Notes under the pieces: model-generated
The model's database searches: none
Seen by the model: the letters and a program-made list of their open reading frames with translations, nothing else
Told to the model about the DNA's origin: nothing
NCBI GenBank assembly: GCA_964403325.1
Contig: CAYOFO010000012.1
Span: forward strand, 1 to 26,736
Length of the DNA: 26,736 nucleotides
Reading direction: 5' to 3'
From: CAZQNF01 sp964403325
GTDB taxonomy: Bacteria; Patescibacteriota; Patescibacteriia; Magasanikbacterales; GWA2-37-8
Position numbers and translations under genes: made by a program
In this document: positions 13,347 through 21,855 of the stretch, piece after piece
Position numbering within the stretch: position 1 is the stretch's first letter
Layout of the letters: each line of letters opens with the position of its first letter

Positions 13347-14651
13347 ATGATTCTTCTTATTCTTTTTGTTCTCTTGTCTGGGTTTTTTGCTTTAAAATAC
13401 TTTTTTGGGAAGCGAAAATTTGTTCCGATCTATCTATTTTTAAGTCTGTGGACCATGGCGATTGGTATTGCACAGCTGCGCCTAAGCCAGCTTGAAGGGC
13501 CGTGGACAGTCGAGTTTTGGTGGTTTCTGATTCTATTTCTTGGACTTTTATATTTGTCGTACCAGTTATTTTTTATTTTGGTTGAAATAAAAATTCCGGA
13601 AAAAATTTCTCAAATTATGATTAACAAAAAGATTTTCTTTATATTACTTATAGCCATGAGCTTGGTGAGTATTATTACGAATATTTATATTTTTCATCGT
13701 TTTGGCACCCTTCCTATTTTATCATCTGTGCCCGACAAACTGCGTTTTATTATTAATCGTGATATTTTTGGACTTTGGGAATATACTTCGCTTTTGCCGA
13801 GAATTTACATTCCACTTGGCATTATTTACCTCTTTTTACCACAAATCAAAACCCGCAAAGAAAAAATATTTATTATTACTAACAGCTTGATCGGACTCCT
13901 TATTCTGCTCGCCTACACTTCGCGAATCCACATAGTGTTCGTAACGCTGATTTGCTATTTTGGTTATCTTATTTTGAATATAAGGGTCATTAAATTAAAG
14001 CAAATTATTGCATCTTCCCTCATTGCTGCCGTGGTAGTGCTCACCAGCTCGGTCGCTATTCCGGCCTTTCGCCAGTATATTACGTATCGCGACTATTATG
14101 ACAATAAACAAGGCGATACGTTTGCGTATTTGTCTACCATTGCCAAACTTAATTTGCCGAAGTACTTAAGTTTTTTGACGCCGCTTTATTTGGTGCCAAC
14201 TTTCAACTTACAGGCACTTTCAAACGCGACTACTTACTATAGTTCGAGTAATTTTTATCATGGAAAGTATAGTTTTTCGGTCTTTAATCCTTTCTTAAAA
14301 ATATTTCACGCCGCACCTGCTGGTGTAAAAGTTCCTTGGGGTCAAATATTTGTGCCATGGTGGACCACGGCAACATTTTTATTTGGGTATTTTGCGGATT
14401 TTGGTTGGCTGGGCGTATTTTTTGCGGCTCTAGGCTGGGGATTTTTTTTGGCAGTGACGTATGTATTTGCGGTTAAGCGACCTGGCCTCATGTCCTCAAT
14501 TCTGTTCGCTTACATGAGCTTCATGATAATAATGAGTATTTACACCAACTATTTTATGCGGCAGGAATTGTATATGGATATTGCACTCCTTTGGCTGGTG
14601 AGTTGGGTGGTGGAGAGTGGGTTGGTAAAAAGATTGCTGTATAAAAAATAA
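13347..14651 (+). CDS. Wzy-like oligosaccharide repeat unit polymerase
   Basis: 434 residues with about 10-12 membrane segments and a large periplasm-side loop (about residues 250-330) rich in aromatic residues, containing ITYRDYYDNKQGDT and YHGKYSF. This layout, and the phrase YTSRIHIVFV, fit O-antigen/repeat-unit polymerases. They join sugar repeat units outside the membrane after flipping. The family is very variable, so the call rests on topology and context: flippase and glycosyltransferases upstream, another glycosyltransferase downstream. Many Patescibacteria are thought to lack lipopolysaccharide, so the product may be a capsule-like or S-layer-linked glycan. Confidence 0.7.
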   Translation: MILLILFVLLSGFFALKYFFGKRKFVPIYLFLSLWTMAIGIAQLRLSQLEGPWTVEFWWFLILFLGLLYLSYQLFFILVEIKIPEKISQIMINKKIFFILLIAMSLVSIITNIYIFHRFGTLPILSSVPDKLRFIINRDIFGLWEYTSLLPRIYIPLGIIYLFLPQIKTRKEKIFIITNSLIGLLILLAYTSRIHIVFVTLICYFGYLILNIRVIKLKQIIASSLIAAVVVLTSSVAIPAFRQYITYRDYYDNKQGDTFAYLSTIAKLNLPKYLSFLTPLYLVPTFNLQALSNATTYYSSSNFYHGKYSFSVFNPFLKIFHAAPAGVKVPWGQIFVPWWTTATFLFGYFADFGWLGVFFAALGWGFFLAVTYVFAVKRPGLMSSILFAYMSFMIIMSIYTNYFMRQELYMDIALLWLVSWVVESGLVKRLLYKK

Positions 14652-14705
14652 TCTTTCTCTCTACGGGGGAGTGCTTGAGATATTTTATTTTGACGGGCTG
14701 AATAT

Positions 14706-15308
14706 ATGGAAAAACTATCGGTAGGTATCAGTTTATTGAGCGGGCTGAGCTATTTATTGGGATTCTTGTATTATAATTGGGGCCTATTACAGGGAAAAAT
14801 TAAACCCAACGGGGCTACTTGGGCCATTTGGACGGCGTTAGCTATAATGAGCGCCGGCAGTTATTTTTTAACATCCCAAGATTTTTGGAAAAGTATTATT
14901 CCTATTATTAACACGTTTTTATGTATAGGAACTTTTATTGTAGCTTTAGTCATTAAGAAATTTCAAAAAATAGACACCATAGATTGGGTTGCGTTAATAA
15001 TTGGTCTCATCGCTGCCGCAGTGTGGGGCCTATCACTATCAGCCGTATCGGCCAATATCATTGTGCAAATAGCAATTTTTATCGGATTTATTCCTTTGTG
15101 GAGAACATTGTGGCACTATCCGGATAGCGAGCGCGCTCTGCCGTGGTGTTTGTGGACTTTTTCTTATTTTGCAACTGGTTGTGTGGTGGTGTTGCGATGG
15201 CATGGAGTCTGGGCAGAAATTATTTATCCGATGAATTGTTTTTTGTTACATATTTCGGTACCGCTCATCAGCTTTGTTCGTCGTCGATACATTAAACCAT
15301 CCAACTAA
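14706..15308 (+). CDS. Seven-helix membrane protein with PQ-loop-like internal repeat
   Basis: 200 residues, mostly membrane segments. Two halves carry related motifs: KPNGATWAIWT (33-43) and RALPWCLWT (143-151), with W-x2-W-T in both. This resembles the duplicated three-helix bundle of PQ-loop/SemiSWEET carriers, which move sugars or amino acids. The classic PQ pair is not seen, so the assignment is tentative. It is in a polysaccharide neighbourhood, 54 bp after the polymerase gene. No known name is offered. Confidence 0.6.
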   Translation: MEKLSVGISLLSGLSYLLGFLYYNWGLLQGKIKPNGATWAIWTALAIMSAGSYFLTSQDFWKSIIPIINTFLCIGTFIVALVIKKFQKIDTIDWVALIIGLIAAAVWGLSLSAVSANIIVQIAIFIGFIPLWRTLWHYPDSERALPWCLWTFSYFATGCVVVLRWHGVWAEIIYPMNCFLLHISVPLISFVRRRYIKPSN

Positions 15309-15357
15309 TAAAACTGATAAAAATTACTAAATATGAAGTTTTTAAAAGATTATAATT

Positions 15358-15804
15358 ATGGTGTCGTTTCTGAGGATAAAAGATGAAAAAGCGTTAGATA
15401 TTCTAAAGATTCAGTCTGCTATATATAAAAATTTAACCTTTGCTTTTTCCAAAAAATATCTTGCTTCACTTAAGCTGGCTCTTCGCCATAAGCATGCGTT
15501 TCAGTTGATTGCCTTAATATCAGATGATAAATTTGTTGGGTATATTGCCTGTGACGAAGATCTGTTTCCTAATTTTCTGACCATCAAAGAATTATTTATT
15601 CATCCAAGTTTTCAAAAGCAAGGAATAGCAAGTAGGCTTTTACAAAAATCTATTAATTTTGCTAAGGAAGAAGGATTAAAGGGTGTTATGACCGAAACTG
15701 AATTTGAGAATATTCCAGCCCAAAAGCTCTATGAAAAGTGTGGCTTGGGCAAGATCGACAATCCAGATTGGAAGGAAGGAGTAACATATCAAACCATTTT
15801 TTAA
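15358..15804 (+). CDS. GNAT-family N-acetyltransferase
   Basis: 148 residues. Motif A for acetyl-CoA is LFIHPSFQKQGIASRLLQKS (79-98) with Q86-x2-G89-x-A91. Motif B follows as ETEFENIPAQKLYEKCGL (113-130). The usual length and strand order are present. It should transfer an acetyl group to an amine. The acceptor is not evident. The next gene, an APH-type phosphotransferase, starts three bases after the stop codon, so the two are probably one operon. The pair resembles drug- or small-molecule-modifying enzymes, but many such enzymes have metabolic substrates. Confidence 0.88.
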   Translation: MVSFLRIKDEKALDILKIQSAIYKNLTFAFSKKYLASLKLALRHKHAFQLIALISDDKFVGYIACDEDLFPNFLTIKELFIHPSFQKQGIASRLLQKSINFAKEEGLKGVMTETEFENIPAQKLYEKCGLGKIDNPDWKEGVTYQTIF

Positions 15805-15806
15805 TT

Positions 15807-16670
15807 ATGAATGATAAAAATTTTCTTCAAAAAATTCAAAACCAATTTCCAAAGATAAAAATAAAGAATTCACGACTAATTACGCAAGGTTGGAATGATG
15901 ATGTTTTGGTTGTCGATAAAAAATGGGTTTTTTCTTTTCCAAAAGCGAATCAAGAATCTGACGATCAATTGCAAAAAGAATTAAAATTTCTTCCTCTCTT
16001 AAACAAAAGAACGAAAGTAAAAATTCCGAACCCTTATTACATTCCAAGCGACAAGTCTTTCTTTGGGTATAAATTTATTCCGGGGGAAGCTTTAACTCCA
16101 GAAAACTATAAGAAACTAACTCAAGCTCAAAAAAATACATTAGCTCGCAAAATTGTGCAATTTCTTAAAGATCTACATTCGTTTCCTTTGGGGTTGGCAA
16201 AAAAATGTGGAGTTGGTTATGGTTGGTCATCACAAGATGCGATTAAATGGCATAATTTACATATGAGTCTGGTTTTGGAGCATCTTTCCGAAGAGGAGGG
16301 TCTATGGATTAAAAGAATCTTGCGTAACCTGAAGAATGCTAGGATTAAATTCCGTTCAGTAGTAACGCATCATGATCTAACGATTGATCATATAATTTTT
16401 GATCTAAGAAAAGGCAAATTTTCCGGTATTATTGATTTTGGGGATGTGCAAATTGCTGATCCAGCTGAAGATGTTGGAAAACTTTGGGAATATGGTGAGG
16501 ATTTTGTTGACTTGTTGATTAAATATTATCAACCTAAAGATAAAAATTTTAAAGATCGTGCTTGGAAAAACTACGTTTATTTATGTTTAACAAATTTATA
16601 CTTTGGCATTACGATGAAACGAAGTGACTATTGGAAGAGAGGATATAGAATTTTCGAAAAAATGAGGTAA
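15807..16670 (+). CDS. Aminoglycoside phosphotransferase (APH)-family kinase
   Basis: 287 residues from ATG 15807, two bases after the GNAT stop triplet. An upstream in-frame extension would lie inside the acetyltransferase gene and is rejected. Active-site segment THHDLTIDHIIFD (187-199) has the catalytic Asp190 and, at the metal position, His195 in the manner of APH(2'') enzymes (H-x-D-L-x3-H). IIDFGDVQIADPAEDVGKL (208-226) holds the DFG-like Asp210. The nucleotide-binding lobe with FGYKFIPGE (86-94) and LHSFPLG (123-129) is in place. It should phosphorylate a hydroxyl group on a small molecule, perhaps an aminoglycoside, but substrate is not provable from sequence. Confidence 0.85.
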   Translation: MNDKNFLQKIQNQFPKIKIKNSRLITQGWNDDVLVVDKKWVFSFPKANQESDDQLQKELKFLPLLNKRTKVKIPNPYYIPSDKSFFGYKFIPGEALTPENYKKLTQAQKNTLARKIVQFLKDLHSFPLGLAKKCGVGYGWSSQDAIKWHNLHMSLVLEHLSEEEGLWIKRILRNLKNARIKFRSVVTHHDLTIDHIIFDLRKGKFSGIIDFGDVQIADPAEDVGKLWEYGEDFVDLLIKYYQPKDKNFKDRAWKNYVYLCLTNLYFGITMKRSDYWKRGYRIFEKMR

Positions 16671-16706
16671 ATTAATTTTCTGTATAAGTTAGCTTTTGTT
16701 ATAATT

Positions 16707-17276
16707 ATGCATATTTTAGAGATTGCCAAAGACATAAAAGTACGAGGGCGGTATAAACCCTCGTTTATTATTGCTTTATCTGGATTTGGTGGATCAGGAA
16801 AAAGTACGATTGCCGAGAAATTGTCGCAACTTTTAGGAGATGCAACCGTTATCCGCCTGGATGATTTTATAATAAATCGGCTGTCCAAACGATCCAGTGA
16901 TTGGGAAGGTTTTGATTATAATCGACTGTTTGAGCAAGTCCTAAAACCCATACAACAAGGAAAAATTGAGATAGAATATGGTTTATACGACTGGCAGAAG
17001 AATATTGTTGCTAAAAATAAAAAAGTTTCTCTACAACGATTTATTATTGTGGAAGGAATTGGGCTGATTCGACCAAATTTAATGCCGTATTTTGATTGTT
17101 CGGTTTGGGTTGATGTAGGACTTGAAACTGCAGTTGAGCGTGGGAAGCGTCGTGACCGTGAAGAATGTAAAGTTGATCATGATCATTTGTGGGATGAGCT
17201 GTGGATGCCAAATGATCGTGATTATTTTGAGGAGTACTCGCCGAAAGATAAAGTAGATTTTATTCTACAAAATTAG
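16707..17276 (+). CDS. P-loop kinase, uridine-kinase-like
   Basis: 189 residues. Walker A is GFGGSGKST (26-34), followed by the uridine kinase-type VIRLDDFII (48-56), where the aspartates bind substrate and Mg. DFDYNR-like substrate segment appears as WEGFDYNRLFEQV, and a lid region RGKRRDREE lies near residue 145. It should phosphorylate a nucleoside or another small hydroxyl compound. It is 36 bp after the APH-like kinase. With the GNAT and APH genes it forms a forward trio of small-molecule-modifying enzymes. Its 3' end overlaps the convergent glycosyltransferase gene by 17 bp. A TATAAT directly before the ATG is too close to be its promoter. Confidence 0.82.
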   Translation: MHILEIAKDIKVRGRYKPSFIIALSGFGGSGKSTIAEKLSQLLGDATVIRLDDFIINRLSKRSSDWEGFDYNRLFEQVLKPIQQGKIEIEYGLYDWQKNIVAKNKKVSLQRFIIVEGIGLIRPNLMPYFDCSVWVDVGLETAVERGKRRDREECKVDHDHLWDELWMPNDRDYFEEYSPKDKVDFILQN

Positions 17277-18372
17277 AAATTTTATTCATTTCTTTTTTTA
17301 TTCCTGTAACAAATTTTTCTTCGGTAAACCTGGCAGCCGTTTTATAGCAGCTTTGTTCCATGCTTTTGGCTTTTTCTAGAGTCATTTTTTGCACGGCGAT
17401 AATAATATCTTGAGTGGTAAAATTTGGGGGTAGGAGCATTCCGTTTTTACTGTCTTCAATTACTTCGAGCATGCCGCCTTCGGCGACACCGATTACGGGT
17501 TTGCCGGCGGTCATCGATTCAACCGGGCTCATGCCAAAATCTTCGCGGATGGGAATATAAATCGACGCCAAGCATTTTCCCAGAAGATCTAGCAGCTGGT
17601 CATCAGTTATCCAACCTACCACTTGAATATTGGGGTAATTTTGAGCCATGGTTTTTATTTTTTCGAGTTCTGAGCCGCCGGAAGCGATGACCAATTTTTT
17701 GTCCGGCATTTTTTGGAAAGCCTCTACGATTTTATCGACACGTTTAATAGGGTAAAGCCTGGCCCAAGAAAAGAAATAATCACCGTAGCCGAGGTTTTTA
17801 AAGGGCAGAGTATCACAGGGCGGGTAAACAACGGTTGAGTTGAGATGAAGGTATTTTTTAATCCGCTCCTGGACGTTTTTAGAATTGGTTAAAATAAGGT
17901 TGAACCTTTTGGAAAGGGTGGAAAATTTCCAGCGGTTAAATGCGGCAAAGGGAATAAAGATAAGTTTTTTAAGAAGTCTGTAGGATTTAACAGTGTCTTC
18001 ATAGCGATCGTACAGATGCCGCGGTGGCGTGTGTAGGTAGGCAATGTTAACTTTGTCTTGAGCACTCAAAAGAGCGGTGAGCGTGTCGGCACTATGGATA
18101 ACTATATCGTAATTTTTGAGAATTTTGCGAGTTTTAAAAAGAAAAGCGAGCTGAACTTGCGCGTAGCGAAACCCGGGAATATGCGAAAAAATGGTTTCTT
18201 TAAAGAGATCAATGGTTTCTATGCCATGATCACGTGGGTCAAAAGCGTCTTGGGCGGTAAAAGCAGTGACAATGGGGCAGTTTAAGCCTTTGGCGAGGCT
18301 TATAACAAGACGTTCGCCGCCACCTTTGTAGAGAAAATAATCGTGGAGAATGATGATTTTTGGTTTGCTCAT
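17260..18372 (-). CDS. Glycosyltransferase family 4 (GT-B fold)
   Basis: 370 residues. Start region IIILHDYFLYKGGGERLV (6-23) has the Gly-rich loop, HTPPRHLYDRYED (114-126) is typical of a family 4 group that includes mannosyltransferase-like enzymes, and WARLYPIKRVDKIVEAF (203-219) and the EX7E motif E277/E285 (REDFGMSPVES) complete the fold, followed by AGKPVIGVAEGG. It transfers a sugar from a nucleotide donor, probably to a surface glycan like the genes around it. It is transcribed against the P-loop kinase. A 10-bp hairpin lies 12 bp before its start. Confidence 0.92.
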   Translation of the reverse strand: MSKPKIIILHDYFLYKGGGERLVISLAKGLNCPIVTAFTAQDAFDPRDHGIETIDLFKETIFSHIPGFRYAQVQLAFLFKTRKILKNYDIVIHSADTLTALLSAQDKVNIAYLHTPPRHLYDRYEDTVKSYRLLKKLIFIPFAAFNRWKFSTLSKRFNLILTNSKNVQERIKKYLHLNSTVVYPPCDTLPFKNLGYGDYFFSWARLYPIKRVDKIVEAFQKMPDKKLVIASGGSELEKIKTMAQNYPNIQVVGWITDDQLLDLLGKCLASIYIPIREDFGMSPVESMTAGKPVIGVAEGGMLEVIEDSKNGMLLPPNFTTQDIIIAVQKMTLEKAKSMEQSCYKTAARFTEEKFVTGIKKEMNKISNFVE

Positions 18373-18383
18373 AGGGTTTATTT

Positions 18384-18407
18384 ATACTTTTTGACAGCAA
18401 AAAGTAT
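18384..18407. repeat. Perfect 10-bp hairpin upstream of the GT4 gene
   Basis: ATACTTTTTG, loop ACAG, CAAAAAGTAT. Symmetric and close to the GT4 start, it could be a repressor-binding palindrome or part of a bidirectional stop signal. It carries no matching promoter spacing. Confidence 0.6.
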
Positions 18408-18417
18408 GCAAAAACTG

Positions 18418-18461
18418 CTGGGGAAAGAGAACTCGCTGCGCTCAGGCAGCTCTTTCCCCAG
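18418..18461. repeat. 12-bp inverted repeat with GC-rich loop, downstream of fmt
   Basis: CTGGGGAAAGAG (18418-18429) pairs perfectly with CTCTTTCCCCAG (18450-18461). The 20-nt loop contains CTCGCTGCGCTCA, itself partly palindromic. It has no T-run on either side. It lies 15 bp past the fmt stop and resembles REP-type interspersed palindromes. A role in transcription end or mRNA 3' protection is possible. Confidence 0.65.
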
Positions 18462-18475
18462 ACCCCGATTTAAAC

Positions 18476-19405
18476 TTAGCTTGGTAAAATTTTGTTATTA
18501 ATTGAATTGTAACCGTTTAAGAAAGTTTTTGTGTCCATAGCTTTCTTGCCTTCGAGTTGGAGCTCGAGTATTTCGAGTGTGGTAGTCGCGGTTCCGATAA
18601 AAAGTTGGTTGTTTTTTACTTCGACCAAGCCGGGTAGCAGGGTAAAATCAGCAGGTTGTATTTTTAAAAGTTTGAGTCTTTTGCCTTGCCAAAGGGTCCA
18701 GATACCGGGCCAAGGATAGGTGCCGCGATATAGGTTGTATATTTCTTGGCTGGTTTTGGTAAAATCAACTCGGCCATCATCGCGGTCTAAAATTTTACAA
18801 GCTGTAGCCTTGTTATGAGTTTGCTCTTGTGGAAGAATTGTTTTGTTTAAAAATCTGGGAAGGGTTTTGAGTAAGGTGCTCGCGGCCAGGGGGGCCATTT
18901 TATGGCTCAGAGTTTCATAGGTGTCATCTGGAGCAATCGCTATTTTTTCCTGCGTGAGAATAGGACCGTGGTCGAGCAGAGCATCCATGAGCATGATGGT
19001 TGCGCCAGTCTCAGTTTCGCCCTGTATAAGGGCCGCTTGGATGGGTGACGCACCGCGGTATTTGGGGAGCAGAGAAGTGTGGATATTGATGGCGCCGTGG
19101 GTTGGAATATCGAGAATCGCTTGTGGGATAATTTTGCCATACTGGCAAACGATAAAAAGATCGGTTTGGGGGAGATCGGTGTAATTTTTAAGGGTGGCTG
19201 GTTCAAGTGCCGGAATATTGTATTGTTCCGCGATTTTTTTTACGGGTGAAGGCAAGGTTTCCTGATTTCGGCCAACTGGTTTCCCGGGTTGGGTGACAAC
19301 ATTTATAATGTTATATTCCTTGGAAAGGATGATTTTTTCGAGGATGTATGCCGCGAAGTCGTGCGTGCCGAAAAAAACCAGCGTCGGTAATGATTGAAGA
19401 TTCAT
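18476..19405 (-). CDS. fmt: Methionyl-tRNA formyltransferase
   Basis: 309 residues from ATG 19405 (an in-frame TTG three codons earlier is less likely). It formylates initiator Met-tRNA with 10-formyl-tetrahydrofolate. Catalytic residues are present: N107 and H109 in INIHTSLLPKYRGA and D145 in DALLDHGPIL, each one position off the E. coli enzyme numbering. The folate region and the C-terminal tRNA-binding part, with GTYPWPGIWT, are also there. It is the last gene of the reverse operon, 118 bp after peptide deformylase, its natural partner in protein start and maturation. Confidence 0.96.
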   Translation of the reverse strand: MNLQSLPTLVFFGTHDFAAYILEKIILSKEYNIINVVTQPGKPVGRNQETLPSPVKKIAEQYNIPALEPATLKNYTDLPQTDLFIVCQYGKIIPQAILDIPTHGAINIHTSLLPKYRGASPIQAALIQGETETGATIMLMDALLDHGPILTQEKIAIAPDDTYETLSHKMAPLAASTLLKTLPRFLNKTILPQEQTHNKATACKILDRDDGRVDFTKTSQEIYNLYRGTYPWPGIWTLWQGKRLKLLKIQPADFTLLPGLVEVKNNQLFIGTATTTLEILELQLEGKKAMDTKTFLNGYNSINNKILPS

Positions 19406-19523
19406 AGAGTTCAATAAGGAAGGGTTTCTGAAATTAAAAAGAAAATAGCAGATATTGCTTTCATTTTGAAAGTTCGACGGGTTGTTTTGGAAGTAAATGT
19501 AACGCTACTTACACCGGAAAGTG

Positions 19524-20006
19524 TTATTCGACTCGGTACATTTTTTTGGCTTTTTCGATAAACAAAATGCCGTTGAGATGATCAGCTTCGTGCTGAATAA
19601 TTCGGGCAAAAAAATCTTTGGCGGTAAATTCCAGTTTTTCTCCTTTTTCATTATAAGCCGAAACTTTAATATTTGTGTAGCGTTTTACGTCGCCATACAC
19701 TTTTGGGACAGAGAGGCAACCTTCTTGGTCCCAGGCTTGGTGGGTGGAAAGTTTGGTCCAGGTGGGATTGATAAGGGTAAGACAGCTTTTTTTGTTCAGT
19801 TCATTGTATTCTTTGGCAATAACGCACCATTGGATGGACTGGCCAATTTGTGGCGCCGCGAGACCTACTCCATCTTTGGCATACATCGTTTCTTCCATAT
19901 CTTTTACAAATCGTTTCATCGCCGGAGAAGTGAGGGTTGATAAATCTACTTGCTCGCTGACTTTGTGCAAAATCGGGTTAGGTTCAAAAACTATGTCGTA
20001 GATCAT
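19524..20006 (-). CDS. def: Peptide deformylase
   Basis: 160 residues. The three family motifs are intact: GVGLAAPQ (46-53), EGCLSVP (95-101) with the metal-binding Cys97, and QHEADH (138-143) with two metal-binding His and the catalytic Glu140. It removes the formyl group from new proteins. Its ATG overlaps the priA stop codon in ATGA (20006-20003), so the two are translationally coupled. The fmt gene follows. Confidence 0.97.
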   Translation of the reverse strand: MIYDIVFEPNPILHKVSEQVDLSTLTSPAMKRFVKDMEETMYAKDGVGLAAPQIGQSIQWCVIAKEYNELNKKSCLTLINPTWTKLSTHQAWDQEGCLSVPKVYGDVKRYTNIKVSAYNEKGEKLEFTAKDFFARIIQHEADHLNGILFIEKAKKMYRVE

Positions 20007-21853
20007 ACACGTAATAAACTATTGGGATGAGGGTCGACTTTCCAGTTGCTGGGAAGAAAATTGAGGTAGGTGATGCGGGGTGGAAGGGGGCTTGGATGAG
20101 CGATTTTGATGGTAATAATTTTCCAGATACCCGTGCTATTTTTTTTCTCTTGAGTAGGGATAATGGTAATGTTTTTGTCGTTTTTCGTCAAGCGAATGAG
20201 CTGCTCGTAAATTTTTTGGCTTTCGAGATCAGCGGCTTCAAGACTCATAAATTTGGCAAAAATTTTGATGAGAAAGCTGTAGGGCGGATAGCGCAATTCA
20301 TATCGTTGTTTGAGTTCGGTCTGATAAAATAGCTGAGGTTTAAAAAAATGCCGAAATACACTGTGGTCGGGGTGAGCGGTTTGAATAATAAGGCGGGCGG
20401 TGGGGTGCAGGCGATAGTGGGCGTCATGAATTTGGTGCCAGACTCGTTCGGCTGATTGGTAGTCGGGAATAAAGAGCGGTGTGTCAGCGTCAACAAAAAC
20501 CATAGTATCTAGAGTGGACCAGTCTACTTTGGACCAGGCCGCTTGGGTGCCGATGCTGATGAGGGGGTGTGGCAGGTGGGTGTTTTTTTTTGGTGCGCTT
20601 GATAATGAATCTAGCGATTCAATGGTGCGCTCGCTCTGAGGAAACAATTGTTGAACGGCTTGGGTTATACTTTCGCTACCGAGCCCATAGGTTTTGAGGT
20701 TGATGCTGTGGCATTTGGGACATGTTTCAATCATGGGTTGAGAATACGCGCAGTGGTGACACAGTAATTTGTTGGATGTTTTATACCAAGTGATGGGGAG
20801 AGAACAAACCGGACAGCGAAATAATTGTCCGCAGTCTGAACAGAGGGTATTTTTGCCGGAGCCACGCTGGTAGACAAATAAAAAAGTATGGCGTGAGGAG
20901 TGGTGGAGTGCGTCCAGGGTGGCTTGAGAAAAAAGATGATTGCCCAGACGGCGTTCGGTATTCATGTTGGCAATTTCGTAGTCGATGGTTTTGGGAGTGT
21001 TAAATAATGCCGCGGGTGTAAATATTTTTTTATGTTGCCAAAAATAACTTTCAACCGATAGACTGGCCGACAAAAGATGCAGCTCACTGCCCCAGTAATG
21101 GGCGAGCAAAAGGGCGGCGTCACGATTATGAAAACGGGGCGCCATGTCAGTATTTTTGTGTTCCTCAGAGCTTTCGCGCCACAGAAAAATATGAGCGAGG
21201 TTGGCAAAAGGGGCAAAAAAGGCTAAACGCGTGCCGATGATAATGGATTTTTGATTGGAGCGGATATCGAGCCAATTTTGAAAGGCGATGGTAGGTTTTA
21301 TATCGCTGTGAACAATAACGATTTGGTCGGAAAATTTTTTTGGCAATAAAGCAATAATGGCTTCGATTTCAGAAATTTCCGGCACAATAATAAGATGCTG
21401 GTGCGATAAGGACAGGGTATTGGCAAAATAAGCGGCCAGCTGCTCGGCTTGTGTAATTTCAGAGGTACATGGCGCGATGGTGGTTGGTGTGACCAGGCTG
21501 GGAAGAGAGGTTTTTTGAAAGCGTTCCAGCTTTCTTTTTTGCAGCGAAAAGAGCGCTGTTTTCAGTAAAAATCCTAGAGAAACATGGTACAAATCAGCAG
21601 TATGCTCAAGGAAATGAAGTTGTGCGCTCAGCAGGGCTGGTTCGGGGTGTATAATGTCGGTAATTGGTTTAAGTGGTTTGGCTGGTTCGTCCGGGAAGAC
21701 AGTGCTCACGATGCCAAAATGAGTTTTGTTTCGCAGTGGAATTTTTACGAGCTGGTGCGGGCGCAAGTCTGGTGCAAGGTGGGCGGGTACAGCATAATCA
21801 AGTTCGTTTAAATGCCGAGGAAGACGTACCGCCGGAATAACTTTGACCCACAT
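20003..21853 (-). CDS. priA: PriA-like primosomal protein with eroded helicase motifs
   Basis: 616 residues. The N-terminal 3'-DNA-binding domain is clear (LDYAVPAHLAPDLRPHQLVKIP, split here at residues 18-30 and 31-39). Eight zinc cysteines are all kept at 338, 341, 347, 350, 365, 368, 378 and 381, as is the terminal RYPPYSF (521-527). But the ATPase parts look lost: no GxGKT loop before VPEISEIE (158-165), WRESSEEH in place of DEEH (225-232), SKVDWSTL where KGHDFPNV is expected (441-448), and no GRAGR near 480. PriA restarts stalled replication forks as a 3'-5' helicase. This one can probably still bind DNA and zinc but may not hydrolyse ATP. It lies between a LigB-like gene (two bases) and def (4-base overlap). 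Confidence 0.9.
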   Translation of the reverse strand: MWVKVIPAVRLPRHLNELDYAVPAHLAPDLRPHQLVKIPLRNKTHFGIVSTVFPDEPAKPLKPITDIIHPEPALLSAQLHFLEHTADLYHVSLGFLLKTALFSLQKRKLERFQKTSLPSLVTPTTIAPCTSEITQAEQLAAYFANTLSLSHQHLIIVPEISEIEAIIALLPKKFSDQIVIVHSDIKPTIAFQNWLDIRSNQKSIIIGTRLAFFAPFANLAHIFLWRESSEEHKNTDMAPRFHNRDAALLLAHYWGSELHLLSASLSVESYFWQHKKIFTPAALFNTPKTIDYEIANMNTERRLGNHLFSQATLDALHHSSRHTFLFVYQRGSGKNTLCSDCGQLFRCPVCSLPITWYKTSNKLLCHHCAYSQPMIETCPKCHSINLKTYGLGSESITQAVQQLFPQSERTIESLDSLSSAPKKNTHLPHPLISIGTQAAWSKVDWSTLDTMVFVDADTPLFIPDYQSAERVWHQIHDAHYRLHPTARLIIQTAHPDHSVFRHFFKPQLFYQTELKQRYELRYPPYSFLIKIFAKFMSLEAADLESQKIYEQLIRLTKNDKNITIIPTQEKKNSTGIWKIITIKIAHPSPLPPRITYLNFLPSNWKVDPHPNSLLRV

Positions 21854-21855
21854 AT

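Noticed and set aside
15738..15806. Upstream extension of the APH-like kinase
   Set aside because: It lies inside the acetyltransferase gene in another frame, and ATG 15807 starts directly after that gene.
16700..16705. TATAAT as promoter for the P-loop kinase
   Set aside because: It is one base from the ATG, so transcription would start inside the coding region.
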